From Fidelibacterota bacterium (lineage in GTDB: Bacteria; Fidelibacterota; UBA2242), in NCBI GenBank assembly GCA_016936335.1, contig JAFGXZ010000157.1, positions 1 through 6,064 of the forward strand: a stretch of 6,064 nt of DNA. The letters run 5' to 3'. A program made the position numbers and the translations under genes. How positions within the stretch are numbered: position 1 is the stretch's first letter; each line of letters starts with the position of its first letter. Shown here piece after piece: positions 1 to 6,064 of the stretch. Below the pieces are notes generated by a model. That model searched no databases. It worked only from the letters and a program-made list of their open reading frames with translations, and was not told where the DNA came from.

Positions 1-1504
1 CATTTTAGATTTCGACACAAACGATGAAAGACCATTGTTGGTGAAAGTTGGATTATCATCTGTTTCAGTACAAAATGCGCAGGCAAACCTTAATGCTGAA
101 ATCGCCGGTTGGGACTTCGATCAGGTTGTTGCAGAGGCGGATCAAAAATGGGAAAATGAACTGGGGAAAATAGCCATCGAAGGAACAGAGAAACAAAAGG
201 AGATTTTCTATACCGCAATGTACCATGCATTTACTCAGCCAAACAATATTGCCGACGTAAATGGTGATTATATGGCAAGTGATTACTCGACTCAACATGC
301 TGATGACGGTGTGCAATATTCTACCTTTTCATTATGGGATACTTACCGGGCAACACATCCGCTTTATACACTAATTCAAACTGAACGCACAAAGGGCTTT
401 GTTGGCAGCCTGGTCAGACAAAGTGAAAGTTATGGCTATTTGCCCATTTGGCAGTTCTGGAACCAGGAGAACTATTGTATGATCGGGAATCATGCGATTC
501 CTGTATTAGTTGATGCTGCTTTAAAAGGCTTGGCCGGTATGGATTTGGAAAGAGTTTATAATGCGGTAAAGCAATCATCGACAGTTTCTCATACAAACTC
601 ACCATTCGAAGTTTGGGATAAATACGGCTATATGCCCGAAAATATTCAGACACAATCGGTTTCTATAACACTGGAAATGGCTTACGATGATTGGTGTGTT
701 GCTCAGTTGGCAACGAAATTGGGCAAAACAGACGACTACGATTATTTCATGAAGCGCTCTCACTACTACAGAAATTTGTATGATCCAGAAATCGGATTTT
801 TCCGGGCCAAAAATAGCGATGGAAATTGGATTGATCCGTTCGACCCGTTAAAATATGGCGCCAACGGAGGTAATCCGTTTACCGAAGGAAATGCCTGGCA
901 GTACTTTTGGTATGTTCCTCAGGATATTTCGGATTTGGTTAGTTTAGTCGGAGGCGAGGAAAAGTTTGCTCAAAAGCTTGATACCTTTTTTTCGCTAGCC
1001 GATGCGCCCAATGAGGTGAATGGCAATGCCAGCGGATTTATTGGACAATATGCGCATGGAAATGAACCAAGTCACCATGCAGCCTACCTGTACGATTATG
1101 TGGGACAGGCATGGAAAACACAAAAATATGTAGCTGAAGTAATGAGCGATCTTTATAATACAACATCGAGCGGTTATGCCGGAAATGAAGATTGCGGGCA
1201 GATGTCTTCCTGGTATGTATTTAGCGCGATGGGTTTTTATCCTGTAAATCCATCCAGTGGTATTTACATGATCGGATCTCCTGTTTTGGAGAGTGCACTA
1301 ATACATCTTTCAGGAAATAAGACTTTTGCAGTTATCTGTAAAAACCAATCGCCTGAAAATATTTACATTCAGTCGGCGATACTAAATGGTAAAAAACTGG
1401 ATCGACCCTACATCACTCATCAGGAAATAATTGGCGGTGGAAAACTAGAGTTTGTAATGGGGAACAAACCCAACAAAAAATGGGGAATGATGCCTTCAAA
1501 TTAG
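1..1504 (+). CDS. GH92 alpha-mannosidase, 5'-truncated by window edge
   Basis: Exo-acting, calcium-dependent, inverting alpha-mannosidase of family GH92, which removes terminal alpha-linked mannose from N-glycans and mannans. The frame is open back to the window edge (first whole codon at base 2) and ends at TAG 1502-1504, about 500 residues. Family members usually have about 720-790, so the N-terminal beta-sandwich and any signal peptide lie upstream. Visible GH92 hallmarks, counting residues from the TTG codon at 35, are KVGLSSVSVQNA (4-15), WDTYRATHPL (101-110), LPIW and MIGNHA (136-154), TEGNAWQY (283-290), HGNEPSHH (341-348) and GNEDCGQMSSWYVFSAMGFYP (383-403, in part). By family knowledge, Glu284 (bases 884-886) in TEGNAWQY is the likely general acid, and the acidic pair around Asp386 (1190-1192) belongs to the base/calcium region. 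This mapping is from memory, not from an alignment. The linkage preferred (alpha-1,2, 1,3, 1,4 or 1,6) cannot be told here. The family assignment is secure. It leads a probable operon with the GH95 gene 45 bases downstream. Confidence 0.96.
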   Translation, partial: ILDFDTNDERPLLVKVGLSSVSVQNAQANLNAEIAGWDFDQVVAEADQKWENELGKIAIEGTEKQKEIFYTAMYHAFTQPNNIADVNGDYMASDYSTQHADDGVQYSTFSLWDTYRATHPLYTLIQTERTKGFVGSLVRQSESYGYLPIWQFWNQENYCMIGNHAIPVLVDAALKGLAGMDLERVYNAVKQSSTVSHTNSPFEVWDKYGYMPENIQTQSVSITLEMAYDDWCVAQLATKLGKTDDYDYFMKRSHYYRNLYDPEIGFFRAKNSDGNWIDPFDPLKYGANGGNPFTEGNAWQYFWYVPQDISDLVSLVGGEEKFAQKLDTFFSLADAPNEVNGNASGFIGQYAHGNEPSHHAAYLYDYVGQAWKTQKYVAEVMSDLYNTTSSGYAGNEDCGQMSSWYVFSAMGFYPVNPSSGIYMIGSPVLESALIHLSGNKTFAVICKNQSPENIYIQSAILNGKKLDRPYITHQEIIGGGKLEFVMGNKPNKKWGMMPSN

Positions 1505-1549
1505 ATTTTCAAAAATGAGATTCTGACTACAAATAACTCATGTACAAAA

Positions 1550-1630
1550 ATGAAGATTAAAAATAATGTTATGATTTTTCTGTTTGCCGGATTGGTGATG
1601 ATGTTTTCCGTTTCGGGAAATGCGCAGGCG
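1550..1630 (+). other. Signal peptide of the GH95 enzyme (Sec, SPI type)
   Basis: Residues 1-27 have a lysine-containing N-region (MKIKNN), a hydrophobic core (about 7-21) and a small-residue cleavage region, SGNAQA. Cleavage is plausible after Ala25 or Ala27. There is no lipobox cysteine, so the mature enzyme is more likely periplasmic or secreted than a surface lipoprotein. In Bacteroidota loci, exo-acting trimming enzymes are commonly periplasmic, which is the inferred location here. Confidence 0.85.
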
Positions 1631-3781
1631 AGCAGTAAAGAAAAAGAGCCGACCGGAGTTTTAAAATACGCCAAGCCAGCTGCCGATTGGATGACAGAAG
1701 CACTTCCTATTGGAAACGGACGGATTGGTGGTATGATATTCGGCGGAATCAATGAAGAACACATTCAATTTAACGAAAATAGTCTTTGGACCGGAGATGA
1801 AAAAGACACTGGTGAATATCAGGATTTTGGCGACTTATTTATTACATTTTCAAATGAAGAAAGCGCTGTTCCTGTGGATTATCAGCGGAAGCTTGATCTA
1901 AATCAGGCGTTGCATCAAACTGCTTTCACCCTGGATGGAATTAAATATTCGCGCGAATACTTTTGCAGCCATCCGGATCAGGTCATTGCCCTGCAATTTA
2001 AAGCAAGTGGACGTGGTGCTATTTCAGCAACCTTGAAATTAAATGATGCTCACGGCGAAAAAATTATCGGTGAAGGAAACTCGCTGCACTTTTCCGGTAA
2101 ATTGAACAATGGGATGCAGTATGCGGCGCAGATTACGGTTAAAACGAAGGGCGGTAAAGTAGGTATCGTTTCTGGTGATCAAGGTGATCAATTGCAGGTA
2201 GAATCAGCAGATGAGTTGTTGGTTTTGCTGGATGCAGCTACCGATTTTATCCAGGATCGCAGTAAAAACTGGAAAGGGGAAGATCCTCAGCTTCGGATTA
2301 AACGGGAGCTGACAGCAGCCGGTACAAAATCGTATCAGGAGTTAAAGAAAAGGCATATTACCGATTATACCGCCTTGTTTGATCGGGTTGCTCTGACTTT
2401 AGGTGAAACCGACCAGTACCAGCAATCGATGCCGATGGATAAACGACTTGAAACTTATCAGCCAACACAAGATCCCGGTTTGGAAGCTTTAATGTTTCAA
2501 TATGGCCGGTATTTACTGATCAGTTCTTCCCGGGAAGGCGGTCTTCCTGCAAATTTGCAAGGACTTTGGAACGATAGCAACCACCCGGCATGGAGAGGCG
2601 ATTATCACTCAAATATCAATGTCGAGATGAATTATTGGCCGGCAGAACCGGCAAATTTATCGGAATGTCATGTTCCGTTTCTAGATTATGTGGTTAGCAC
2701 AAAAGATGTTCGCAAGGAACAAACATCGGAGCATTATTCGGGCGTACGTGGGTGGACTTATCAAACCGAAAACAACATTTTCGGAGGAGCCAGCTATACT
2801 TGGAACCCACCGGCCAGTGCTTGGTATGCGCTTCATTTTTGGGAACATTATGCGTTTACTCGAGATTCCTTCTACCTGAAAGAAACAGCTTATCCGTTGT
2901 TAAAGGAATTATGCTGGTTTTGGGAAGATCATCTGAAAGAGCGTGAAGATGGCACGTTGGTTTCGCCCGATGGCTGGTCTCCGGAACAAGGCCCTATTGA
3001 AGAGGGGGTCACTTACGATCAGGAAATTATCTACGACTTGTTTACCAATTACATCGAAGCTTCTGAGATACTTAATGTGGATGCTGATTATCGTGCCAGG
3101 ATTACCGATATGCGCAATCGACTTCTGAAACCCAAAATCGGTCGGTGGGGTCAATTGCAGGAGTGGGAGAAAGACGTGGATGATCCGAATAATAAGCATC
3201 GTCACGTTTCGCATTTGTTTGCGCTTCATCCCGGGCGGCAGATTTCGCCGTTAAATACGCCGGAACTGGCCGAAGCTGCCCGTGTAAGCCTGACAGCCCG
3301 TGGCGATAAAGCGACCGGCTGGTCCATGGCTTGGAAAATGAACTTTTGGGCTCGCTTGCTGGATGGAAATCATGCCTATACGATCTTGAGCAATTTTATG
3401 CATTTGGCAAAAGGTCACGATACCGATTACAGCGAAGGGGGAGGAGTATACTCGAATTTGCTTTGCGCTCATCCGCCCTTCCAGGTGGATGGAAATCTTG
3501 GCTATGTTGCAGGAGTAGCTGAAATGTTGCTTCAAAGTCAGACCGATGCATTGCAACTGCTGCCGGCTTTGCCGAACGCCTGGCCGAACGGCTCAGTAAA
3601 AGGATTGTGTACCCGTGGCGGTTTTGTTGTTGATATGGATTGGATCGCAGGCAATCTCAGAATTGTCCGTATTAAATCGAATGCCGGATGTCCGTTGAAA
3701 ATTGTATACAAAGACAAAGTTGTGGAATACAAACTGGCAAAAGGAGATGAAATCAAATTAGATGCTGATTTGAAAAAATAA
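1550..3781 (+). CDS. Secreted GH95 alpha-L-fucosidase / alpha-L-galactosidase
   Basis: Inverting exo-glycosidase of family GH95, which releases terminal alpha-L-fucose (classically alpha-1,2) or, in some members, alpha-L-galactose. Residues 1-27 are a signal peptide. An N-terminal beta-sandwich follows (about 38-265: ALPIGNGRIGGMIFGG at 51-66, FNENSLWTG at 74-82, YQDFGDL at 90-96, SREYF at 134-138), then an (alpha/alpha)6 catalytic barrel (about 300-660) and a C-terminal beta domain. By analogy with Bifidobacterium bifidum AfcA, the catalytic set is Asn355 and Asn357 in HSNINVEMNYWP (bases 2612-2620), Glu479 in WSPEQ (2984-2986) as acid, and Asp647 in FQVDGNLG (3488-3490), which activates the Asn base. 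All are present. HRHVSHLFALHPG (550-562) and TGWSMAWKMNFWARLLDG (589-606) are further family signatures. At 743 residues it is somewhat short, mainly because little lies between LWTG and YQDFGDL. ATG 1550 is the only start that gives an intact signal peptide; nearby ATGs at 1515 and 1540 are out of frame. Fucose versus L-galactose specificity is not resolved. Confidence 0.96.
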   Translation: MKIKNNVMIFLFAGLVMMFSVSGNAQASSKEKEPTGVLKYAKPAADWMTEALPIGNGRIGGMIFGGINEEHIQFNENSLWTGDEKDTGEYQDFGDLFITFSNEESAVPVDYQRKLDLNQALHQTAFTLDGIKYSREYFCSHPDQVIALQFKASGRGAISATLKLNDAHGEKIIGEGNSLHFSGKLNNGMQYAAQITVKTKGGKVGIVSGDQGDQLQVESADELLVLLDAATDFIQDRSKNWKGEDPQLRIKRELTAAGTKSYQELKKRHITDYTALFDRVALTLGETDQYQQSMPMDKRLETYQPTQDPGLEALMFQYGRYLLISSSREGGLPANLQGLWNDSNHPAWRGDYHSNINVEMNYWPAEPANLSECHVPFLDYVVSTKDVRKEQTSEHYSGVRGWTYQTENNIFGGASYTWNPPASAWYALHFWEHYAFTRDSFYLKETAYPLLKELCWFWEDHLKEREDGTLVSPDGWSPEQGPIEEGVTYDQEIIYDLFTNYIEASEILNVDADYRARITDMRNRLLKPKIGRWGQLQEWEKDVDDPNNKHRHVSHLFALHPGRQISPLNTPELAEAARVSLTARGDKATGWSMAWKMNFWARLLDGNHAYTILSNFMHLAKGHDTDYSEGGGVYSNLLCAHPPFQVDGNLGYVAGVAEMLLQSQTDALQLLPALPNAWPNGSVKGLCTRGGFVVDMDWIAGNLRIVRIKSNAGCPLKIVYKDKVVEYKLAKGDEIKLDADLKK

Positions 3782-3856
3782 TTTTCAGTGGGAGAGAATA
3801 GTTGAGGTACCCACTTTATTACTAAGATTTTAATTCCCTAATTGAAGTTAGTCTAA
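3782..3856. other. Intergenic gap between GH95 and beta-helix genes
   Basis: This 75-base A+T-rich spacer holds one imperfect hairpin near its 5' end. I see no Bacteroidota sigma-ABfr promoter pair (TTTG about 20 bases upstream of TAnnTTTG) and no Shine-Dalgarno sequence before the next ATG. The most economical reading is an intra-operon spacer. Confidence 0.55.
3787..3815 (+). terminator. Weak hairpin after the GH95 stop; attenuator or mRNA-end candidate
   Basis: AGTGGG (3787-3792) and CCCACT (3810-3815) are perfect 6-base inverted complements around a 17-base loop. The T-rich stretch TTATT follows at once. The arm starts 6 bases after the GH95 stop codon, a typical place for a terminator or mRNA-stabilising stem. 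The stem is short, the loop long and the T tract interrupted, so efficient termination is doubtful. Partial attenuation or a chance inverted repeat are both possible. Confidence 0.25.
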
Positions 3857-6064
3857 ATGAATTTTAAAAAGATAATCTTCTTATTTCTGGCTGTTGGAAT
3901 CACCTCTGGATTTCTCATGGCATTGAATACAAGTTTTATAGGAGTCGTTAACTGGACAAAAGATTTGATGCGGGATGAGAAAGCCCCGGTAAAAAGCGGA
4001 ATCGGAAATAGTTCGGATAATAAAAGCGACGGTTATAAAATATATGTATCGGCAAGTGGTCGAGACTCAAATGACGGATCTAAAGTAGCTCCGCTTGCTA
4101 CTTTGGAAAAAGCCAGGGATCTGGTTATTTCACATTCTTCTGAAAAGGAGATCGAAGTTATTTTGGGAGATGGCATTTACTACCTCGATCGTCCGCTTGC
4201 TTTTTCTTCGGATGATTTTGTGAATGGGAATCCGATGGTCACATTCAGGGCTGAAAATCCTCATAAAGCAATTATTAGTGGGGGTAAATTAATCCATTTG
4301 AAATGGACAAAGTACAATAGCCGGATAATTCAGGCCAGAGTGGATGAAGATTCGGAAATTGATCAGTTTTATGTGAATGGCAAGAGGCAGCGTATGGCTC
4401 GATACCCCAATGCTGTTCCCTGGAAAAATGTTTTTGATACCTGGAATCTTTCGCATCAAATAGTACCTGATGAAAACGCCGACGCGTTGAATCCAAACCG
4501 GGTAAGTCGATGGCAACATCCGGAGGGAGGCTATGTTCATGCCATGCAATCTTACTTATGGGGAGATATGCACTGGCGAATAAAAGGAAAAACAACAGGT
4601 GGAAAGCTTGATTTGGAAGGTGGCTGGCAGAATAATCGTCCTTCTGAGATTCATCCAACCTATCGTATCGTTGAGAATATTTTTGAGGAGTTGGATGTCC
4701 CGGGTGAATGGTTTTATAACAAGGCAACAAAAACACTTTATTATTATCCTCCTGACGATGTCCTTCTGGAGAAAGCAAAAACGGAGATCGTTTTGTTGAC
4801 TCAATTAGTCGAACTGCATGGTTTTGATAAGCAACCAGTAAAAAACATTCATTTTGATGGATTAGTGTTTAAACATGCAGCGCGGACTTTTATGGAGAAT
4901 AAAGAGCCATTGTTGCGAAGCGATTGGACCGTTTTTCGCAGAGGCGCCATATTTTTTGACGGAGCCGAAGATTGTTCAATCCGAAATTCAGAATTCGATC
5001 AGGTTGGCGGCAACAGCATTTTTATTAATAATTACAATAAGAATATTATAATTGAAGGATGCTACATTCACGATTCAGGTGCGAATGGAATTGCATTTGT
5101 TGGCGATCCTGATGCTGTTCGAAGTCCTCTTTTTAGTTATGTCCCGCAGAATTACAATCAGATTGATCTGGCGGCTGGTCCCAAAACCAATAATTATCCG
5201 CAGGAATGTATCGTAACGGATTGTTTGATTACCCGAACTGGTCGAGATGAGAAACAAACGGCCGGAGTGCAGATATCGATGTCGTACAAAATAAAGGTAG
5301 ATCACTGTTCAATTTATGATATTCCGCGTTCTGGCATAAATATCAACGAAGGAACGTTTGGTGGTCATATCATTGATCATTGTGATGTTTTCAATACTGT
5401 ATTGGAAACCGGAGATCATGGAAGTTTTAATTCGTGGGGACGAGACCGTTTCTGGTCGCCCGACATTCGGGAGACTGCTGCACAGGTAGAGAAAAATTTG
5501 CAACTTCCATATCTGGACATCATCGCTCCAAATACGATTCGGAACAGTCGATGGCGATGCGATCATGGCTGGGACATTGATCTTGATGACGGATCGGGCA
5601 GCTACCGGATATACAACAATGTGTTACTGGCCGGAGGCTTAAAACTGCGTGAAGGTTACGATCGCGTGGTTACCAATAATATCATCATCAACAATAGTTT
5701 ACACCCACATGTATGGTATCCGCATAGCAAAGATGTGTTTATGCATAATATTGTTTGCAGTTTTTATAAACCTATTTTGATGGATCGGGCGATAGCTGAA
5801 GGCGAAACATGGGGACAAAAAATTGATTCGAATTTTTTCTTTTCGTCAGCAGCAAGTAAAGCAAAGTATGAAATTTACGGTTGTGATGCGAATTCGTTAG
5901 ACGGAGATCCTCAATTTATTGATGCTGCGAATGGCGATTTTAGGGTTGAGACGAAATCTCCAGCTTTTTCTATTGGCTTCAAAAATTTTCCGATGGATGA
6001 ATTCGGCGTTATTTCTCCCTGGTTGAAAAAGCTCGCAAAACAACCGGAAATTCCGGTGGTTTCA
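3857..6064 (+). CDS. Right-handed parallel beta-helix glycosidase, GH141-like, 3'-truncated
   Basis: This frame is open for 736 codons to the window edge with no stop, so the end is missing. ATG 3857 is the first possible start, because the in-frame TAA at 3854-3856 abuts it. Residues 6-31 form a hydrophobic N-terminal segment. A beta-helix-type N-terminal motif follows (KIYVSASGRDSNDGS, 61-75; PLATLEKARD, 79-88). A probable beta-sandwich insertion comes next (about 145-320, with FYVNGKRQRMARYPN at 171-185 and LDVPGEWFYN at 279-288, then TLYYYPP). Beta-helix coils fill about 328-640, rich in NN, C, I and V turns. A closing motif follows: GDPQFIDAANGDFRV (683-697) and SPAFSIGFKNFP (701-712). 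TGDHGSFNSWGRDRFW (518-533) and CDHGWDIDLDDGSG (568-581) are strongly conserved-looking acidic motifs and probably form the active site. This architecture recalls GH141, known for an alpha-L-fucosidase acting on rhamnogalacturonan II and for a xylanase. The beta-helix fold is confident; GH141 membership is likely but unproven. GH120-type or polysaccharide-lyase-like helices are the alternatives. The closing motif suggests that little of the catalytic domain is missing. Confidence 0.85.
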   Translation, partial: MNFKKIIFLFLAVGITSGFLMALNTSFIGVVNWTKDLMRDEKAPVKSGIGNSSDNKSDGYKIYVSASGRDSNDGSKVAPLATLEKARDLVISHSSEKEIEVILGDGIYYLDRPLAFSSDDFVNGNPMVTFRAENPHKAIISGGKLIHLKWTKYNSRIIQARVDEDSEIDQFYVNGKRQRMARYPNAVPWKNVFDTWNLSHQIVPDENADALNPNRVSRWQHPEGGYVHAMQSYLWGDMHWRIKGKTTGGKLDLEGGWQNNRPSEIHPTYRIVENIFEELDVPGEWFYNKATKTLYYYPPDDVLLEKAKTEIVLLTQLVELHGFDKQPVKNIHFDGLVFKHAARTFMENKEPLLRSDWTVFRRGAIFFDGAEDCSIRNSEFDQVGGNSIFINNYNKNIIIEGCYIHDSGANGIAFVGDPDAVRSPLFSYVPQNYNQIDLAAGPKTNNYPQECIVTDCLITRTGRDEKQTAGVQISMSYKIKVDHCSIYDIPRSGININEGTFGGHIIDHCDVFNTVLETGDHGSFNSWGRDRFWSPDIRETAAQVEKNLQLPYLDIIAPNTIRNSRWRCDHGWDIDLDDGSGSYRIYNNVLLAGGLKLREGYDRVVTNNIIINNSLHPHVWYPHSKDVFMHNIVCSFYKPILMDRAIAEGETWGQKIDSNFFFSSAASKAKYEIYGCDANSLDGDPQFIDAANGDFRVETKSPAFSIGFKNFPMDEFGVISPWLKKLAKQPEIPVVS
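3872..3949 (+). other. N-terminal hydrophobic segment of the beta-helix protein (signal peptide or anchor)
   Basis: Residues 6-31 run from IIFLFLAVGITSG through FLMALN to SFIGVV, after a short basic start (MNFKK). This is an export signal. Unlike the GH95 leader, it shows no clear A-x-A cleavage site and no lipobox cysteine. It may be an uncleaved anchor holding the enzyme at the inner membrane facing the periplasm, or a signal peptide with an atypical site. A linker of about 28 residues rich in Lys, Ser, Gly and Asp (about 33-60) then leads into the helix domain. Confidence 0.55.
5408..5600 (+). other. Putative active-site region of the beta-helix enzyme
   Basis: Two clusters of polar and aromatic residues stand out from the repetitive helix coils: TGDHGSFNSWGRDRFW (residues 518-533, Asp520 at bases 5414-5416) and CDHGWDIDLDDGSG (568-581, Asp569 at 5561-5563). 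Between them (534-560) lies a non-helical stretch, which looks like a loop over the cleft. My recollection is that aspartates in this part of the chain (about positions 523 and 564) were implicated as catalytic in a characterised GH141 fucosidase. That match in position is suggestive only; I could not align the proteins. Confidence 0.45.

Noticed and set aside
1515..1541. Inverted repeat ATGAG / CTCAT in the GH92-GH95 gap as a terminator
   Set aside because: The stem is only 5 bases with a 17-base loop, has no G+C-rich core and no following T tract. This is expected by chance in A+T-rich DNA.
1501..1764. Reverse-strand open frame of 87 codons spanning the GH92-GH95 gap
   Set aside because: Most of it is the antisense of the GH95 signal peptide and N-terminal domain. 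The hydrophobic look of its C-terminus comes from the A+T-rich complement of the gap and leader.
1760..1850. Possible internal deletion or frameshift damaging the GH95 gene
   Set aside because: The frame is intact, both flanking motifs are in register and all catalytic residues are present. A short natural loop is the simpler explanation.
2909..3556. Two reverse-strand open frames (2909-3229 and 3251-3556) opposite the GH95 catalytic barrel
   Set aside because: They sit opposite the most conserved GH95 motifs, have no family features, and are explained by the codon bias of the forward gene.
4275..4778. Reverse-strand open frame of 167 codons opposite the beta-helix gene
   Set aside because: It lies wholly inside the 736-codon forward frame, which has clear family motifs on both sides of it. 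The antisense translation is low in complexity, rich in His/Pro/Ser, and shows no recognisable domain.
3857..6064. Reading the beta-helix protein as a pectate lyase or a phage tailspike
   Set aside because: The characteristic pectate lyase motifs are not seen. The beta-sandwich insertion, the GDHG...NSWGRD motif and the glycosidase neighbours fit a GH141-like enzyme better, and there is no phage context.
1..6064. CRISPR arrays, tRNA or rRNA genes, insertion sequences, attachment sites
   Set aside because: No regularly spaced repeats, tRNA-like cloverleaf, rRNA signature, transposase or terminal inverted repeats were found. The three coding frames take up all but about 120 bases.

Overview
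The window looks like part of a carbohydrate-degradation locus (a polysaccharide utilisation locus, PUL, or a satellite of one) from a member of the Bacteroidota. This rests on three points: the families present (GH92, GH95 and a GH141-like beta-helix protein, all abundant in that phylum), starts with A-rich leaders and no Shine-Dalgarno sequence, and moderately A+T-rich coding DNA. The genus cannot be fixed from the sequence. A marine or gut polysaccharide degrader would fit.

Layout: three genes, all on the + strand, fill almost the whole window. Bases 1-1504 hold the C-terminal two thirds of a GH92 alpha-mannosidase whose start lies upstream. After a 45-base gap, bases 1550-3781 hold a complete secreted GH95 enzyme (alpha-L-fucosidase or alpha-L-galactosidase, 743 residues) with a signal peptide and all four expected catalytic residues. 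After a 75-base gap with a weak hairpin, an open frame of 736 codons runs from 3857 to the window's edge without a stop. It encodes a right-handed parallel beta-helix protein that most resembles GH141 (alpha-L-fucosidase / xylanase family).

The genes are co-directional and closely spaced, and no Bacteroidota-type promoter is visible between them, so they are probably co-transcribed. Together they suggest stepwise trimming of a glycan that carries alpha-mannose and alpha-L-fucose (or L-galactose), such as an N-glycan or a complex plant or algal polysaccharide. No SusC/SusD pair, sulfatase, regulator, mobile element, RNA gene or CRISPR array is in view, so the true substrate cannot be read from this window. 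I found no clearly undescribed system. The most open questions are the specificity of the GH141-like protein and of the short-form GH95.
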